The notes beneath the pieces were generated by a model. The model searched no databases, was not told the DNA's origin, and saw only the letters and a program-made list of their open reading frames with translations. A DNA stretch of 64,000 nt, taken from NCBI RefSeq assembly GCF_902859875.1, contig NZ_CADIKF010000004.1:1-64000 (forward strand), written 5' to 3'. Below are positions 46,600-59,138 of this stretch, in pieces. Position 1 is the stretch's first letter. Every line of letters begins with the position of its first letter. Position numbers and translations under genes: made by a program. The stretch comes from Paraburkholderia solisilvae. GTDB taxonomy: Bacteria > Pseudomonadota > Gammaproteobacteria > Burkholderiales > Burkholderiaceae.

Positions 46600-48060
46600 T
46601 TACTTCGTGTTCCCCTTCGTTGCGGCGAGCTTTCCGATCGCCGCGCTCACGCCGTCCGCGTACGCCGGATCGATACGGCGGAAGTGCTCGATCTGATGCG
46701 CGACGATGTCGTTCGGCACGCCGTCGATATGACGCGCGATGTTGTCGAACAGACGCTCGCGCTGCGCCGCGTCGAACAGCCGGAAAAGCGCCGCCGGCTG
46801 GCTGTAGTAGTCGCCGTCTTCGCGGTGCTCGTAGCGGTCGACCGCACCGGCGGCGAGCGGCGGCTCACCCGCGTTCGGATCCTGCGCGAATTCGCCGAAG
46901 CGGTTCGGTTCGTAATTCGCGGTACGGCCGAGATTGCCGTCGGTGCGCATCGCACCGTCACGATGGAACGAACGTTGTACCGGCACGCGCGACGCATTCA
47001 CCGGAATCTGGTGATGGTTGATGCCGAGCCGGTAGCGCTGCGTGTCGCCGTACGAGAACAGCCGCCCTTGCAGCAAACGGTCCGGCGAGAAGCCGATGCC
47101 CGGCACCACGTTGGCCGGCGTGAACGCCGACTGCTCGACGTCCGCGAAATAGTTGTCCGCGTTGCGATTGAGTTCGATCGTGCCGACGTCGATCAGCGGA
47201 TAGTCCTTGTACGGCCACACTTTCGTGATGTCGAACGGGTTGTAGCGATAGTTCGCCGCATCCGCTTCCGGCATCACCTGGATGCAGAAACGCCACTTCG
47301 GAAAATTGCCGTTGTCGATATTCTCGACCAGGTCGCGCTGCGCGCTCTCACGGTCTTGCGCGATCACCTGCGCCGCTTGCGCATCGGTGTAGTTGGCGAT
47401 GCCCTGCATCGACTTGAAGTGGAACTTCACCCAGAAACGTTCGTTGTTCGCGTTGATGAACGAGTACGTATGCGAGCCGAAACCGTGCATCTGCCGGTAG
47501 TTCTGCGGAATGCCGCGGTCGCTCATCAGGATCGTCACCTGATGCAGCGATTCCGGATGACGCGACCAGAAGTCCCACGCCGCGACGTTGCTGCGCATGT
47601 TCGTGTACGGATCGCGCTTTTGCGTATGGATAAAGTCCGGAAACTTGAGCGGATCGCGAATGAAGAACACGGGCGTGTTGTTGCCGACCACATCCCAGTT
47701 GCCCTCATCGGTATAGAACTTGATCGAAAAGCCGCGCACGTCGCGCTCGGCATCCGCCGCGCCCCGCTCGCCCGCCACCGTCGAAAAGCGCATGAAGAGC
47801 GGCGTTTCCTTGCCGACTTGCGCGAAGACCTTCGCCTTCGTATAGCGCGAGATGTCGTGGTTAACCTTCAGCGTGCCGAACGCGCCTGAGCCCTTCGCGT
47901 GAACGCGGCGCTCGGGAATCACTTCGCGATCGAAATGCGCGAGCTTCTCGATCAGCCATACGTCCTGCAACGCGACCGGACCGCGCGAGCCGGCGGTCAT
48001 CGAGTTCTGGTTGTCGGCGACCGGTGCGCCGGCAGCATTGGTGAGGGTCTTTTCGGTCAT
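46600..48060 (-). CDS. katA: Monofunctional haem catalase, small-subunit clade
   Basis: The enzyme dismutates hydrogen peroxide. The 486-residue protein has the active-site His in [36 protein letters not shown], the conserved Asn in [12 protein letters not shown], and the proximal haem-ligand Tyr in [14 protein letters not shown]. Length and lack of a flavodoxin-like extension place it with the small-subunit catalases, probably clade 3. It is followed by the small membrane protein and dps genes and preceded by a 48-codon reading frame. The gene symbol is by homology to katA; local names vary. Confidence 0.95.
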   Translation of the reverse strand: MTEKTLTNAAGAPVADNQNSMTAGSRGPVALQDVWLIEKLAHFDREVIPERRVHAKGSGAFGTLKVNHDISRYTKAKVFAQVGKETPLFMRFSTVAGERGAADAERDVRGFSIKFYTDEGNWDVVGNNTPVFFIRDPLKFPDFIHTQKRDPYTNMRSNVAAWDFWSRHPESLHQVTILMSDRGIPQNYRQMHGFGSHTYSFINANNERFWVKFHFKSMQGIANYTDAQAAQVIAQDRESAQRDLVENIDNGNFPKWRFCIQVMPEADAANYRYNPFDITKVWPYKDYPLIDVGTIELNRNADNYFADVEQSAFTPANVVPGIGFSPDRLLQGRLFSYGDTQRYRLGINHHQIPVNASRVPVQRSFHRDGAMRTDGNLGRTANYEPNRFGEFAQDPNAGEPPLAAGAVDRYEHREDGDYYSQPAALFRLFDAAQRERLFDNIARHIDGVPNDIVAHQIEHFRRIDPAYADGVSAAIGKLAATKGNTK

Positions 48061-48123
48061 GGTTCTGCTCCTTCGTTTGTCTGGATTGAATCGTTCGTTC
48101 TGGGTGAAGGCCGGTATCGGGCG

Positions 48124-48270
48124 TTACGCCGACAGCGCGCGATCGACGAGCAGCGACAGGGCCACCGTGCGCAGCGTCAGCGCGGGCGCTGCGTTCACCA
48201 CCGCGGCCGGCGCGGACCGCTGGAACGACTCAGGAGCAGAGTGAAGATGGGGCGACGACGCGTGCTGCAT
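48124..48270 (-). CDS. Small ORF upstream of catalase (48 residues)
   Basis: ATG 48270 has a near-perfect ribosome site, GGAGG, seven nt before it. The product is 48 residues, starting MQHASSPHLHSAPESFQRS and ending LTLRTVALSLLVDRALSA. It is His/Ser/Ala-rich first and hydrophobic later. It lies 63 nt before the catalase start on the same strand. It may be a leader peptide or a small protein of the catalase operon. No family is recognised. Confidence 0.5.
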   Translation of the reverse strand: MQHASSPHLHSAPESFQRSAPAAVVNAAPALTLRTVALSLLVDRALSA

Positions 48271-48340
48271 GGGTAACCTCCGGTTTCTGGTTTGTGGGGC
48301 TCGGTGAACCATGAGAGGCACTATAGCAAAACTATCGATT

Positions 48341-48370
48341 CGTATATTTTAATTAAATTTATCTATTCAA
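48341..48370 (-). promoter_or_regulatory. Likely promoter of the catalase operon
   Basis: The region 48320-48370 is strikingly A/T-rich. On the minus strand TTGAAT (complement of 48365-48370) and TATACG (complement of 48341-48346) are 18 nt apart. Just downstream, 48321-48335 reads ATAGTTTTGCTATAG on the minus strand, a dyad with ATAG/CTAT half-sites. It does not fit the standard spacing of OxyR sites but could bind a regulator. Confidence 0.4.
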
Positions 48371-48398
48371 TAGCGCTCGCCAGCATCGCATCGCTCGT

Positions 48399-48415
48399 GT
48401 AGGATTAAATCCTAC
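48399..48415. promoter_or_regulatory. Perfect 17-bp palindrome, putative ParD operator
   Basis: GTAGGATTAAATCCTAC is a perfect palindrome around a central A, 21 nt before the antitoxin start. Ribbon-helix-helix antitoxins bind such palindromes over their own promoters, so autoregulation by the downstream antitoxin is likely. Confidence 0.7.
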
Positions 48416-48436
48416 TACCTGACCGGAGACGCAATC

Positions 48437-48706
48437 ATGCGTTCCACGCAGCAATTCAGTATCACCTTGCCGAACGAACTGGCCGACCTCGTCCGCTCCA
48501 AGGTCGCAAGCGGTGAGTACGCAACGGATAGCGAGGTCGTGCGCGACGGTCTGCGCACGTTGGCCACGCGCGACCGTGTGATCGAAATGTGGCTGAGTAA
48601 TCAGGTAGCGCCCGCTTACGACGCGCTGAAAGCCGATCCGTCGCGCACGGTCACCGCCGGCGACGTCCGTGCGGCGCTCGCCGCGAAACGAAAACTCAGG
48701 GAATAA
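48437..48706 (+). CDS. ParD-like ribbon-helix-helix antitoxin
   Basis: An 89-residue protein with an N-terminal ribbon-helix-helix domain: STQQFSITLPNELADLVRSKVASGEYATDSEVVRDGLRTL is the expected strand-helix-helix pattern with a basic DNA-binding strand. The C-terminal half (WLSNQVAPAYDALKADPS) would wrap around the toxin. GGAGA lies before the ATG. It stands six nt before the toxin gene and directly behind a palindromic operator. Confidence 0.85.
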   Translation: MRSTQQFSITLPNELADLVRSKVASGEYATDSEVVRDGLRTLATRDRVIEMWLSNQVAPAYDALKADPSRTVTAGDVRAALAAKRKLRE

Positions 48707-48711
48707 GCCAG

Positions 48712-49068
48712 ATGACGACATCCGCAGTTCAGTTCGCTCCGGAAGCGATACAGCAGCTCGTCGATCTCGAGCGATACATTGCGGAAGTCTCATCACGGCC
48801 CGCGGCCGAGCGGTATGTGGATGGAATCGTCGCGTATTGCGAAAGCCTGCAGACGTTTCCACAACGCGGCCAACAGCGGGACGACATCCGGCAGGGGCTA
48901 CGGCTCACGAACTATCGCGGGCGGACCACGATCGCGTTTGTCGTCGAAGGCAACCAGCCGATCATTATTGGTGTGTACTACGGTGGTCAGAATATCGAAA
49001 CGGCGTTGGCCGCGGTGACCCACGACCCGTTCCTGTCATTCGAATTCACGCATCGCGACGCGCGCTGA
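48712..49068 (+). CDS. ParE-like toxin of the RelE/ParE superfamily
   Basis: A 118-residue protein with FAPEAIQQLVDLERYIAE at the N-terminus, RYVDGIVAYCESLQTFPQRGQQRDD in the middle, and a C-terminal strand region YRGRTTIAFVVEGNQPIIIGVYYGGQ, the ParE layout. ParE toxins inhibit gyrase, RelE toxins cut mRNA; the family similarity here is to ParE (inference). The pair sits between the catalase operon and oxyR. Confidence 0.83.
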   Translation: MTTSAVQFAPEAIQQLVDLERYIAEVSSRPAAERYVDGIVAYCESLQTFPQRGQQRDDIRQGLRLTNYRGRTTIAFVVEGNQPIIIGVYYGGQNIETALAAVTHDPFLSFEFTHRDAR

Positions 49069-49100
49069 TAAAACAGCAGCGCCCGTCATGAAACGGGCGC
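49068..49100 (-). terminator. Terminator of oxyR
   Basis: GCGCCCGT (49079-49086) and ACGGGCGC (49093-49100) form a perfect 8-bp stem with a 6-nt loop. On the minus strand it is followed, after a 4-nt gap, by a short T-rich stretch (GTTTTAT). It lies 7 nt after the oxyR stop and may also serve the toxin gene from the other side. Confidence 0.55.
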
Positions 49101-49106
49101 GTCACC

Positions 49107-50066
49107 TCAGTTCACCGCCGCCGGCAAATCGAGCTTCCTCACGCCGGGCAGATCGCACGCGGCAACCGCGTCGCAAATCGCGTCGATCGCGGGCATCCGC
49201 GTAAAGCTCTTGCGCCACGCGAGCACCACGCGGCGATCCGGCACCGGTTCGTCGAAGGCGACATAACTGAGCAGTCCGGAATCGACGCCGCCGGCATGCG
49301 GTTTGACCTCGTGCACCGACATCCGCGGCAGCACGGTAATACCGACACCGCTCGCCACCATATGGCGAATGGTCTCGAGCGACGAACCCTCAAAGGTCTT
49401 CTGGATACCGTCCGCATTCTGCGAAAAGCGCATCAACTCAGGGCACACACCCAGCACGTGATCGCGGAAGCAATGGCCGCTGCCGAGCAGCAGCATGGTT
49501 TCCTGCTTCAGGTCGTTCGCATCGATCTTCTCGCGCAATTCCCACGCGTGGCCCGACGGCAGCGCGACGACGAACGGTTCGTCGTACAACGGACGCAGCA
49601 TCAGACCGGTCTCCGGAAACGGCAGCGCCATGATCGCCACGTCGATTTCGCCCTGTTTGAGCAGCTCGATCAGCTTCAGCGTGTAGTTTTCCTGCAGCAT
49701 CAGCGGCATCTGCGGAACGCGCTTGATCATCTGCTTGACGAGCGTCGGCAGCAGATACGGCCCGATCGTGTAGATCACGCCAAGGCGCAGCGGCCCGACC
49801 AGCGGATCCTTCCCCTGTTTCGCGATTTCCTTGATCGCCAGCGTCTGCTCGAGCACCCGCTGCGCCTGTGTGACGATCTGCTCGCCGATCGGCGTCACGC
49901 TGACCTCGCTGGTGCCACGCTCGAAGATCTGCACATTCAGTTCGTCTTCGAGCTTCTTGATCGCGACGGACAACGTCGGCTGGCTGACGAAACACGCCTC
50001 CGCCGCGCGGCCGAAATGCCGCTCGCGTGCGACCGCGACGATATATTTCAGTTCTGTGAGCGTCAT
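49107..50066 (-). CDS. oxyR: Hydrogen peroxide-sensing LysR-type regulator OxyR
   Basis: OxyR activates catalase, Dps and related genes when peroxide forms a disulphide in the sensor domain. The 319-residue protein has the LysR winged helix (MTLTELKYIVAVARERHFGRAAEACFVSQPTLSVAIKKLE pattern). The redox pair lies in SGHCFRDHVLGVCPE at Cys199 and Cys208, exactly the E. coli numbering. It is the natural regulator for dps and the catalase nearby. It is transcribed toward the toxin gene and is separated from the downstream region by a terminator. A dyad over its own promoter suggests autoregulation. Confidence 0.96.
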   Translation of the reverse strand: MTLTELKYIVAVARERHFGRAAEACFVSQPTLSVAIKKLEDELNVQIFERGTSEVSVTPIGEQIVTQAQRVLEQTLAIKEIAKQGKDPLVGPLRLGVIYTIGPYLLPTLVKQMIKRVPQMPLMLQENYTLKLIELLKQGEIDVAIMALPFPETGLMLRPLYDEPFVVALPSGHAWELREKIDANDLKQETMLLLGSGHCFRDHVLGVCPELMRFSQNADGIQKTFEGSSLETIRHMVASGVGITVLPRMSVHEVKPHAGGVDSGLLSYVAFDEPVPDRRVVLAWRKSFTRMPAIDAICDAVAACDLPGVRKLDLPAAVN

Positions 50067-50094
50067 TGAGGGACCAATCAGTGCAATGGAATCA

Positions 50095-50133
50095 ATAGGT
50101 TTCAGTTATACACCTATGGGGCCAATTCGCCAA
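50095..50133 (-). promoter_or_regulatory. oxyR promoter with overlapping ATAGGT/ACCTAT dyad
   Basis: On the minus strand TTGGCG (complement of 50128-50133) and TATAAC (complement of 50105-50110) are 17 nt apart. ATAGGT (50095-50100) and ACCTAT (50112-50117) form a dyad with an 11-nt spacer that covers the -10 box. Its ATAG/CTAT half-sites resemble OxyR recognition elements, and the T-N11-A form is that of LysR-type sites, so negative autoregulation is likely. Confidence 0.55.
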
Positions 50134-50192
50134 CCACCAGGCATGCTGCGGCAGCACCCAGACCGTGGCCGGCCCTGCACTCACGTCTTCAT

Positions 50193-52511
<2,319 letters not shown>

Positions 52512-52783
52512 GAGTCGCTTCGCAAGTACAATATCGGCTTTCCAGGTTTTCGCGACCGCCCGGCGCAGCAGGGGCGCGATGGGCGCAAACGCGGCGGCAA
52601 TGCCCCGCAATCATAGCCGCTCGGCGTACGGCGCCGGCCCGTTTCGTTCACCGCGCATCGTGTTGCATCGCGATGTGCCGCCTCGGCGCGGTACGCGCAC
52701 AGCGCCGTTGTCCCCGTCCCTGCATGCGTTGTCGCATCGGCGCGCACCCTTTTTATAGCCGTTTCCGTATCCAGTCCGTCCGC

Positions 52784-53836
52784 ATGTTCACCCTTTCCGA
52801 TTTCGATTTCGCGCTACCGCCTGAACTGATCGCGCAAGTCGCGTTGCCCGAGCGCAGCGCGAGCCGCCTGCTCGAAGTGGACAACCGGACGCAACCCGCG
52901 ACGCTCGTCGACCGCCGCTTTGCGGAATTGCCGGACTGCGTCGCGCCCGGCGATCTGCTTGTCTTTAATGACACCAAAGTGCTGAAAGCGCGCTTTCCCG
53001 GCCGCAAGGCGAGCGGCGGCAAGGTCGAGGTGCTGATCGAGCGCCTGACCGGCGAGCGCACCGCGCTCGCGCAAATCCGTGCGAGCAAGAGCCCGGGCGC
53101 GGGCACCGTGCTGCACCTGGCGGACGCGTTCGATGTGACGGTCGGCGAGCGTGTCGAACCGTTTTACACACTGCATTTCCCCGCCGACTGCCTCACGTTG
53201 ATCGAACAATACGGCCGTCTGCCGCTGCCGCCGTACATCGAGCACGACCCGGATGCGACCGACGAAACGCGCTACCAGACCGTCTACGCGCAGCATCCGG
53301 GCGCGGTGGCCGCGCCGACCGCCGGCCTGCACTTCGACGATGCACTGATCAAGCGGCTCGACGCGCGCGGCGTCGAGCGCGCGACGTTGACGCTGCATGT
53401 CGGCGCGGGCACCTTCCAGCCGGTGCGTGTGGAGAACATCGCGGAGCACAAGATGCACAGCGAGTGGTATCAGTTGCCGCAGTCGCTGGTCGACAGGATC
53501 GAGGCGACGCGTGCGCGCGGCGGCCGCGTGATCGCGGTCGGCACGACCTCGATGCGCGCGCTCGAAGCAGCCGCACGCGACGCGGAAAACGCCGGCCGGC
53601 CGCTCGCGGCGACCCGCGCGGTAACGGATATCTTCATCACGCCGGGCTATCGCTTCCGCGTCGTCGACCGGCTCGTGACGAACTTCCACTTGCCGAAGTC
53701 GACGCTGCTGATGCTGGTGTCCGCCTTCGCCGGCGTCGACACGATTCGCGCCGCGTACCAGCATGCGATCGACGAGCGGTACCGGTTCTTCAGCTATGGC
53801 GATGCGATGCTGCTGACACGCAGCGCCGCGGCATGA
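52784..53836 (+). CDS. queA: S-adenosylmethionine:tRNA ribosyltransferase-isomerase
   Basis: QueA adds the epoxycyclopentane ring of queuosine to preQ1 in tRNA. The 350-residue protein begins [18 protein letters not shown], and has [49 protein letters not shown] and [22 protein letters not shown], all typical of the family. It is divergent from recG and stands 152 nt before tgt, the other queuosine gene, with two hairpins in the gap. Confidence 0.97.
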   Translation: MFTLSDFDFALPPELIAQVALPERSASRLLEVDNRTQPATLVDRRFAELPDCVAPGDLLVFNDTKVLKARFPGRKASGGKVEVLIERLTGERTALAQIRASKSPGAGTVLHLADAFDVTVGERVEPFYTLHFPADCLTLIEQYGRLPLPPYIEHDPDATDETRYQTVYAQHPGAVAAPTAGLHFDDALIKRLDARGVERATLTLHVGAGTFQPVRVENIAEHKMHSEWYQLPQSLVDRIEATRARGGRVIAVGTTSMRALEAAARDAENAGRPLAATRAVTDIFITPGYRFRVVDRLVTNFHLPKSTLLMLVSAFAGVDTIRAAYQHAIDERYRFFSYGDAMLLTRSAAA

Positions 53837-53887
53837 CAGACGAACCTTCGCGTTCGACCGATGATATCCAGCACATTCAAGCGGTCG

Positions 53888-53939
53888 CCGGAGATCCTCC
53901 GGTGGGCCGCAACCGGGTCTCACCGCGGGTTGACCCGGT
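53888..53939 (+). other. Two adjacent hairpins between queA and tgt
   Basis: CCGGAGATCCTCCGG (53888-53902) is a 6-bp stem with a 3-nt loop. ACCGGGTC (53912-53919) and GACCCGGT (53932-53939) form a perfect 8-bp stem with a 12-nt loop. There is no T-run, so they are not classic terminators. They could limit read-through, stabilise mRNA ends or control tgt translation, whose ATG lies 50 nt downstream. Confidence 0.5.
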
Positions 53940-53973
53940 GTCACTTTTCGAGCGCCGGACTGTTTTCCGGTAG

Positions 53974-55173
<1,200 letters not shown>

Positions 55174-55459
55174 AAATCGCGGCGCGCGACACATTACAAT
55201 TCACTTTCGCAACGGCGTGCCGGCGGGTGTGTCAAACCGGCGTCCTGGACGACGTCGACAATAGGCGCCCGACTTTCAAACTGCATCAGGCCGCGCGCAT
55301 CGCCCGCTTTTGCAGGCGCTTTCCGCAATACGCACGCGGCGTTATTTTGCGGAGCCGGGCGACCTCGTCGCGATGCCAACTCAGCGCGCCGTCGCGTAGA
55401 GGGCCGGTGGTAGAATGACCGGCTGATTTTTTCTGATTGATATAAACGGAGAGACCAAC

Positions 55460-55789
55460 GTGTCGCTTTTTTCCAGCGCGTTCGCGCAAGGCAGTGCCAC
55501 CGGGGGCGCCGAATCGAGCCTGATGAGCTTCCTGCCGCTCATTCTGATGTTCGCTGTGCTCTACTTCATCATGATCCGCCCGCAAATGAAGCGTCAGAAG
55601 GAGCATCGCAACATGCTCTCGGCGATGGCGAAAGGCGATGAAGTCGTGACGAACGGCGGTATCGTCGGCAAGATCACCAAGGTCGGCGAAGCGTACGTGG
55701 GCGTCGAAATCTCGGAAGGCACGGAAATCACCGTGCAGAAGGCGTCGGTCACGACCATTCTTCCGAAGGGCACGATCAAGTCGCTGTAA
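55460..55789 (+). CDS. yajC: Sec translocon accessory subunit YajC
   Basis: YajC associates with SecD-SecF in the inner membrane. The 109-residue protein has an N-terminal membrane segment (SLMSFLPLILMFAVLYFIM), the IRPQMKRQKEHRNMLSAMAKGDEVVTNGGIVGKITKV segment, and the usual short C-terminal domain. The start is GTG (55460) with GGAGAG upstream. A TAGAAT box at 55411-55416 may be the promoter -10, with a poor -35. Confidence 0.94.
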   Translation: MSLFSSAFAQGSATGGAESSLMSFLPLILMFAVLYFIMIRPQMKRQKEHRNMLSAMAKGDEVVTNGGIVGKITKVGEAYVGVEISEGTEITVQKASVTTILPKGTIKSL

Positions 55790-56044
55790 CGCGTGTGCAT
55801 CAGGAGCAAGACCCGCATGGCCGCGCCGTCAAGCCGTTCGACGAAACCGCTTTGATTGAATCCGGCGCGGCTCCTTGGCAGATTCGGCAGATACGGCAGT
55901 TTCGGGCTCGCAGGCAGTGGGGCGTAGTGAGAGACGAAAACACCTGACCGGCTCTCCCGCTGCCCCACTCGATAGCCGAAGGCCTCGCTTCACCGGGCAC
56001 GCTCTCAGACCTCGCTTCCAGCCAACCTTCCGTTGGACCATCCC

Positions 56045-58108
56045 ATGAATCGTTACCCCCTCTGGAAATACGCCGTGATGCTGGTGGCGCTCGTCATCGG
56101 CTTCCTGTACACGCTGCCCAACTTCTTCGGCGAAGCGCCGGCGGTGCAGGTATCGAGCGGCAAGGCAACGGTCAAGCTCGATTCGACCACGCTGTCGCAG
56201 GTCGAAGCGGCGCTGGCGGCGAGCCAGATCAAGCCCGACGACGTCACGTTCGACAATTCGCAGACGAACGCGAACATCCGCGTTCGCGTACCGGATACCG
56301 ACACGCAGCTGCGCGTGAAGGACCTGCTGCAAAAGTCGCTGAACAGCGACCCGTCAGACCCGTCATACGTCGTCGCACTGAACCTGCAAAGCGCATCGCC
56401 GCACTGGCTGACCGCGCTGCACGCGCTGCCGATGTACCTCGGCCTGGATCTGCGCGGCGGCGTGCACTTCCTGCTGCAGGTCGACATGGCGGGCGCGCTG
56501 AACAAGAAGCTCGATTCGGATGCGTCGGACGCGCGCACGCTGTTGCGCGACAACCGCATTCGCGACGGCGGCGTGAACCGCGTCGACCAGTCGGTGGTGG
56601 CCAGCTTCGCGGACCAGAACGTCGCCGAAGCGGCACGCAAGCAGCTGAGCTCGGGCGTGAGCGAATTGCAGTGGGTCACGCAGCCGGCCGCAAGCGGCGG
56701 CTGGCAGGTGGTCGGCACGTTCACGCCGGCCGTGCAGAAGACCGTGCAGGACGCCGCGCTCAAACAGAACATCACGACGCTGCATAACCGCGTCAACGAA
56801 CTGGGCGTCGCGGAGCCCGTGATCCAGCAGCAAGGCAGCGACCGCATCGTCGTCGAATTGCCGGGCGTGCAGGACACCGCGAAAGCGAAGGACATCATCG
56901 GCCGCACCGCGACGCTCGAAGCGCGCCTCGCCGACCCGGTCAATACGCACCCGAATCCGGGCGATCCGGTGCCGCCGGGCGACGAGCTCTTCACGCAGGG
57001 CAATCAGGCGCCGGTGCTGCTGCGCAAGCAGGTGATCTTCACCGGCGACCGCATCATCGACGCATCGGCCGGCTTTGACGAGCATCAACGTCCGTCGGTC
57101 AATATCCGTCTGGACTCGGCGGGCGGCCGCGCGGTGCGCACGGTGTCGCGCGACAACATCGGCAAGCCGATGGCGATGGTGCTGTTCGAAAAGGGTAAGG
57201 GCGAAGTGCTGACGGTCGCGACCATTCAGTCCGAACTCGGCGACCGCTTCCAGATTACCGGCCAGCCGACGCCGCAAGCGGCCACCGATCTCGCGCTGCT
57301 GTTGCGCGCCGGCTCGCTCGCCGCACCGATGGACATCATCGAGGAACGCACGATCGGCCCGAGCCTCGGCGCCGATAACATCAAGAAAGGCTTCGATTCG
57401 GTCGTGTACGGCTTTATCGCGATCGCCGCGTTCATGATCGCGTACTACATGCTGTTCGGCCTGATCTCGATGATCGGGCTGTCGGTGAACCTGCTGCTGC
57501 TGATCGCGATCCTGTCGATGCTGCAGGCCACGCTGACGCTGCCCGGCATCGCGGCTATCGCGCTTGCGCTCGGTATGGCGATCGACGCGAACGTGCTGAT
57601 CAACGAGCGGGTGCGCGAAGAGCTGCGCAACGGCGCGCCGCCGCAGCTTGCCATTCAGAACGGCTACGCGCACGCCTGGGCGACGATTCTCGACTCGAAC
57701 GTGACGACGCTGATCGCCGGCCTCGCACTGCTCGCGTTCGGTTCGGGCCCGGTGCGCGGCTTTGCGGTGGTCCACTGTATCGGCATTCTGACGTCGATGT
57801 TCTCCGCGGTGTTCTTCTCGCGCGGCCTCGTGAACCTGTGGTACGGCGGCAAGAAAAAGCTGAAGTCGCTCGCGGTCGGCCAGGTGTGGCGCCCGGCGAC
57901 GGCCGCTGGCGCCGCCGCGTACCTCGACGACGAATCGGCAGGCGGCACGGCAGGCAGCACGGCCCGCGCGGTTGCGCCGGCCGCCGCCAAACCGAAGACG
58001 CCCGCCGGCGCGCAAGCCAGCACCGGCAAGCCGACAGTACGCCGCCGCAATGCGCCAGGCACACCGACATCCGGCGGCACGTCCAAAAAACCGGGTTCAT
58101 CCCGCTGA
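56045..58108 (+). CDS. secD: Protein translocase subunit SecD
   Basis: SecD with SecF uses the proton motive force to help proteins leave the Sec channel on the periplasmic side. The 687-residue protein begins MNRYPLWKYAVMLVALVIGF with the first helix. It has LGLDLRGGVHFLLQVDM, a long periplasmic P1 domain, and the six-helix C-terminal part with GPSLGADNIKKGFDSVVYGFIAIAAFM and LALGMAIDANVLINERVREEL. The last about 60 residues are Ala/Pro/Thr/Arg-rich and probably disordered. MNRY (56045) is chosen over a Met four codons upstream. Confidence 0.96.
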   Translation: MNRYPLWKYAVMLVALVIGFLYTLPNFFGEAPAVQVSSGKATVKLDSTTLSQVEAALAASQIKPDDVTFDNSQTNANIRVRVPDTDTQLRVKDLLQKSLNSDPSDPSYVVALNLQSASPHWLTALHALPMYLGLDLRGGVHFLLQVDMAGALNKKLDSDASDARTLLRDNRIRDGGVNRVDQSVVASFADQNVAEAARKQLSSGVSELQWVTQPAASGGWQVVGTFTPAVQKTVQDAALKQNITTLHNRVNELGVAEPVIQQQGSDRIVVELPGVQDTAKAKDIIGRTATLEARLADPVNTHPNPGDPVPPGDELFTQGNQAPVLLRKQVIFTGDRIIDASAGFDEHQRPSVNIRLDSAGGRAVRTVSRDNIGKPMAMVLFEKGKGEVLTVATIQSELGDRFQITGQPTPQAATDLALLLRAGSLAAPMDIIEERTIGPSLGADNIKKGFDSVVYGFIAIAAFMIAYYMLFGLISMIGLSVNLLLLIAILSMLQATLTLPGIAAIALALGMAIDANVLINERVREELRNGAPPQLAIQNGYAHAWATILDSNVTTLIAGLALLAFGSGPVRGFAVVHCIGILTSMFSAVFFSRGLVNLWYGGKKKLKSLAVGQVWRPATAAGAAAYLDDESAGGTAGSTARAVAPAAAKPKTPAGAQASTGKPTVRRRNAPGTPTSGGTSKKPGSSR

Positions 58109-58126
58109 AGCCCGGAGAACGAGACC

Positions 58127-59077
58127 ATGGAATTCTTCCGCATCCGCAAAGACATCCCGTTCATGCAGCGCGCGTTGATCTTCAACGCGATCTCGCTGCT
58201 GACGTTTATCGCCGCCGTGTTCTTCCTCGTGCACCGCGGCCTGCACCTGTCGATCGAATTCACCGGCGGCACGGTGATCGAAGTGCAGTATCCGCAGGCC
58301 GCGCAGCTCGAACCGGTGCGCGACACGCTGACGAAGGTCGGCTATGCCGACGCGCAGGTGCAGAACTTCGGCACGTCGCGCGACGTGCTGATCCGCCTGC
58401 CGTTGAAGCAGGGCCTGACCTCCGCGCAGCAGAGCGACCAGGTGATGAGCGCGCTGAAGGCCGACAACGCGCAGGTGCAGTTGCAGCGCGTCGAGTTCGT
58501 CGGGCCGCAGGTCGGCAAGGAACTCGCCACCGACGGCCTGCTCGCGCTCGCATGCGTGGTGGCCGGCATCGTCATCTATCTGTCGTTCCGCTTCGAATGG
58601 AAGTACGCCATTGCGGGCGTAATCGCGAACCTGCACGACGTCGTGATCATTCTCGGTTTCTTCGCGTTCTTCCGATGGGAGTTTTCGCTGTCGGTGCTCG
58701 CGGCGGTGCTCGCGGTGCTTGGCTACTCGGTCAACGAATCCGTGGTTATTTTCGACCGGATTCGCGAAACCTTCCGCCGCGAACGCAAGATGAGCGTGAT
58801 CGAAGTGATCAACCACGCGATCACCAGCACGATGTCGCGAACCATCATCACGCACGGCTGTACGCAGATGATGGTGCTGTCGATGTTCCTGTTCGGCGGG
58901 CCGACGCTGCATTACTTCGCGCTGGCGCTGACGGTCGGTATCCTGTTCGGTATCTACTCGTCGGTGTTCGTGGCGGCGGCGCTCGCCATGTGGCTGGGCG
59001 TGAAGCGTGACGACCTGCTGAAGGAAAAGAAGGAGCGCCACGACCCGAACGATCCGAACGCGGGCGCGCAAGTCTGA
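58127..59077 (+). CDS. secF: Protein translocase subunit SecF
   Basis: SecF is the partner of SecD. The 316-residue protein has a first membrane segment (LIFNAISLLTFIAAVFFLV), SIEFTGGTVIEVQYPQ, GPQVGKELATDG, the RFEWKYAIAGVIANLHDVVI segment with the conserved Asp, and GYSVNESVVIFDRIRETFR. It starts 18 nt after secD in a typical operon arrangement and ends 30 nt before a strong terminator. Confidence 0.97.
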   Translation: MEFFRIRKDIPFMQRALIFNAISLLTFIAAVFFLVHRGLHLSIEFTGGTVIEVQYPQAAQLEPVRDTLTKVGYADAQVQNFGTSRDVLIRLPLKQGLTSAQQSDQVMSALKADNAQVQLQRVEFVGPQVGKELATDGLLALACVVAGIVIYLSFRFEWKYAIAGVIANLHDVVIILGFFAFFRWEFSLSVLAAVLAVLGYSVNESVVIFDRIRETFRRERKMSVIEVINHAITSTMSRTIITHGCTQMMVLSMFLFGGPTLHYFALALTVGILFGIYSSVFVAAALAMWLGVKRDDLLKEKKERHDPNDPNAGAQV

Positions 59078-59107
59078 TCGCGACAAGCCAGTTGCCAGCA
59101 GGAAAGC

Positions 59108-59138
59108 AAAGGCCAGTTCAAATCGAACTGGCCTTTTT
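59108..59138 (+). terminator. Intrinsic terminator of the yajC-secD-secF operon
   Basis: AAAGGCCAGTTC (59108-59119) pairs with GAACTGGCCTTT (59125-59136), a 12-bp stem with a 5-nt loop, followed by five T in all. It lies 30 nt after the secF stop. Confidence 0.93.

Noticed and set aside
48321..48370. Full-length OxyR tetramer site in the catalase promoter.
   Set aside because: Half-sites are present, but their spacing does not fit the four-element OxyR pattern, so it is reported only as a possible dyad.
53888..53939. Considered as a preQ1 riboswitch because of its place between queA and tgt.
   Set aside because: No preQ1 aptamer features are visible; two plain stems only.
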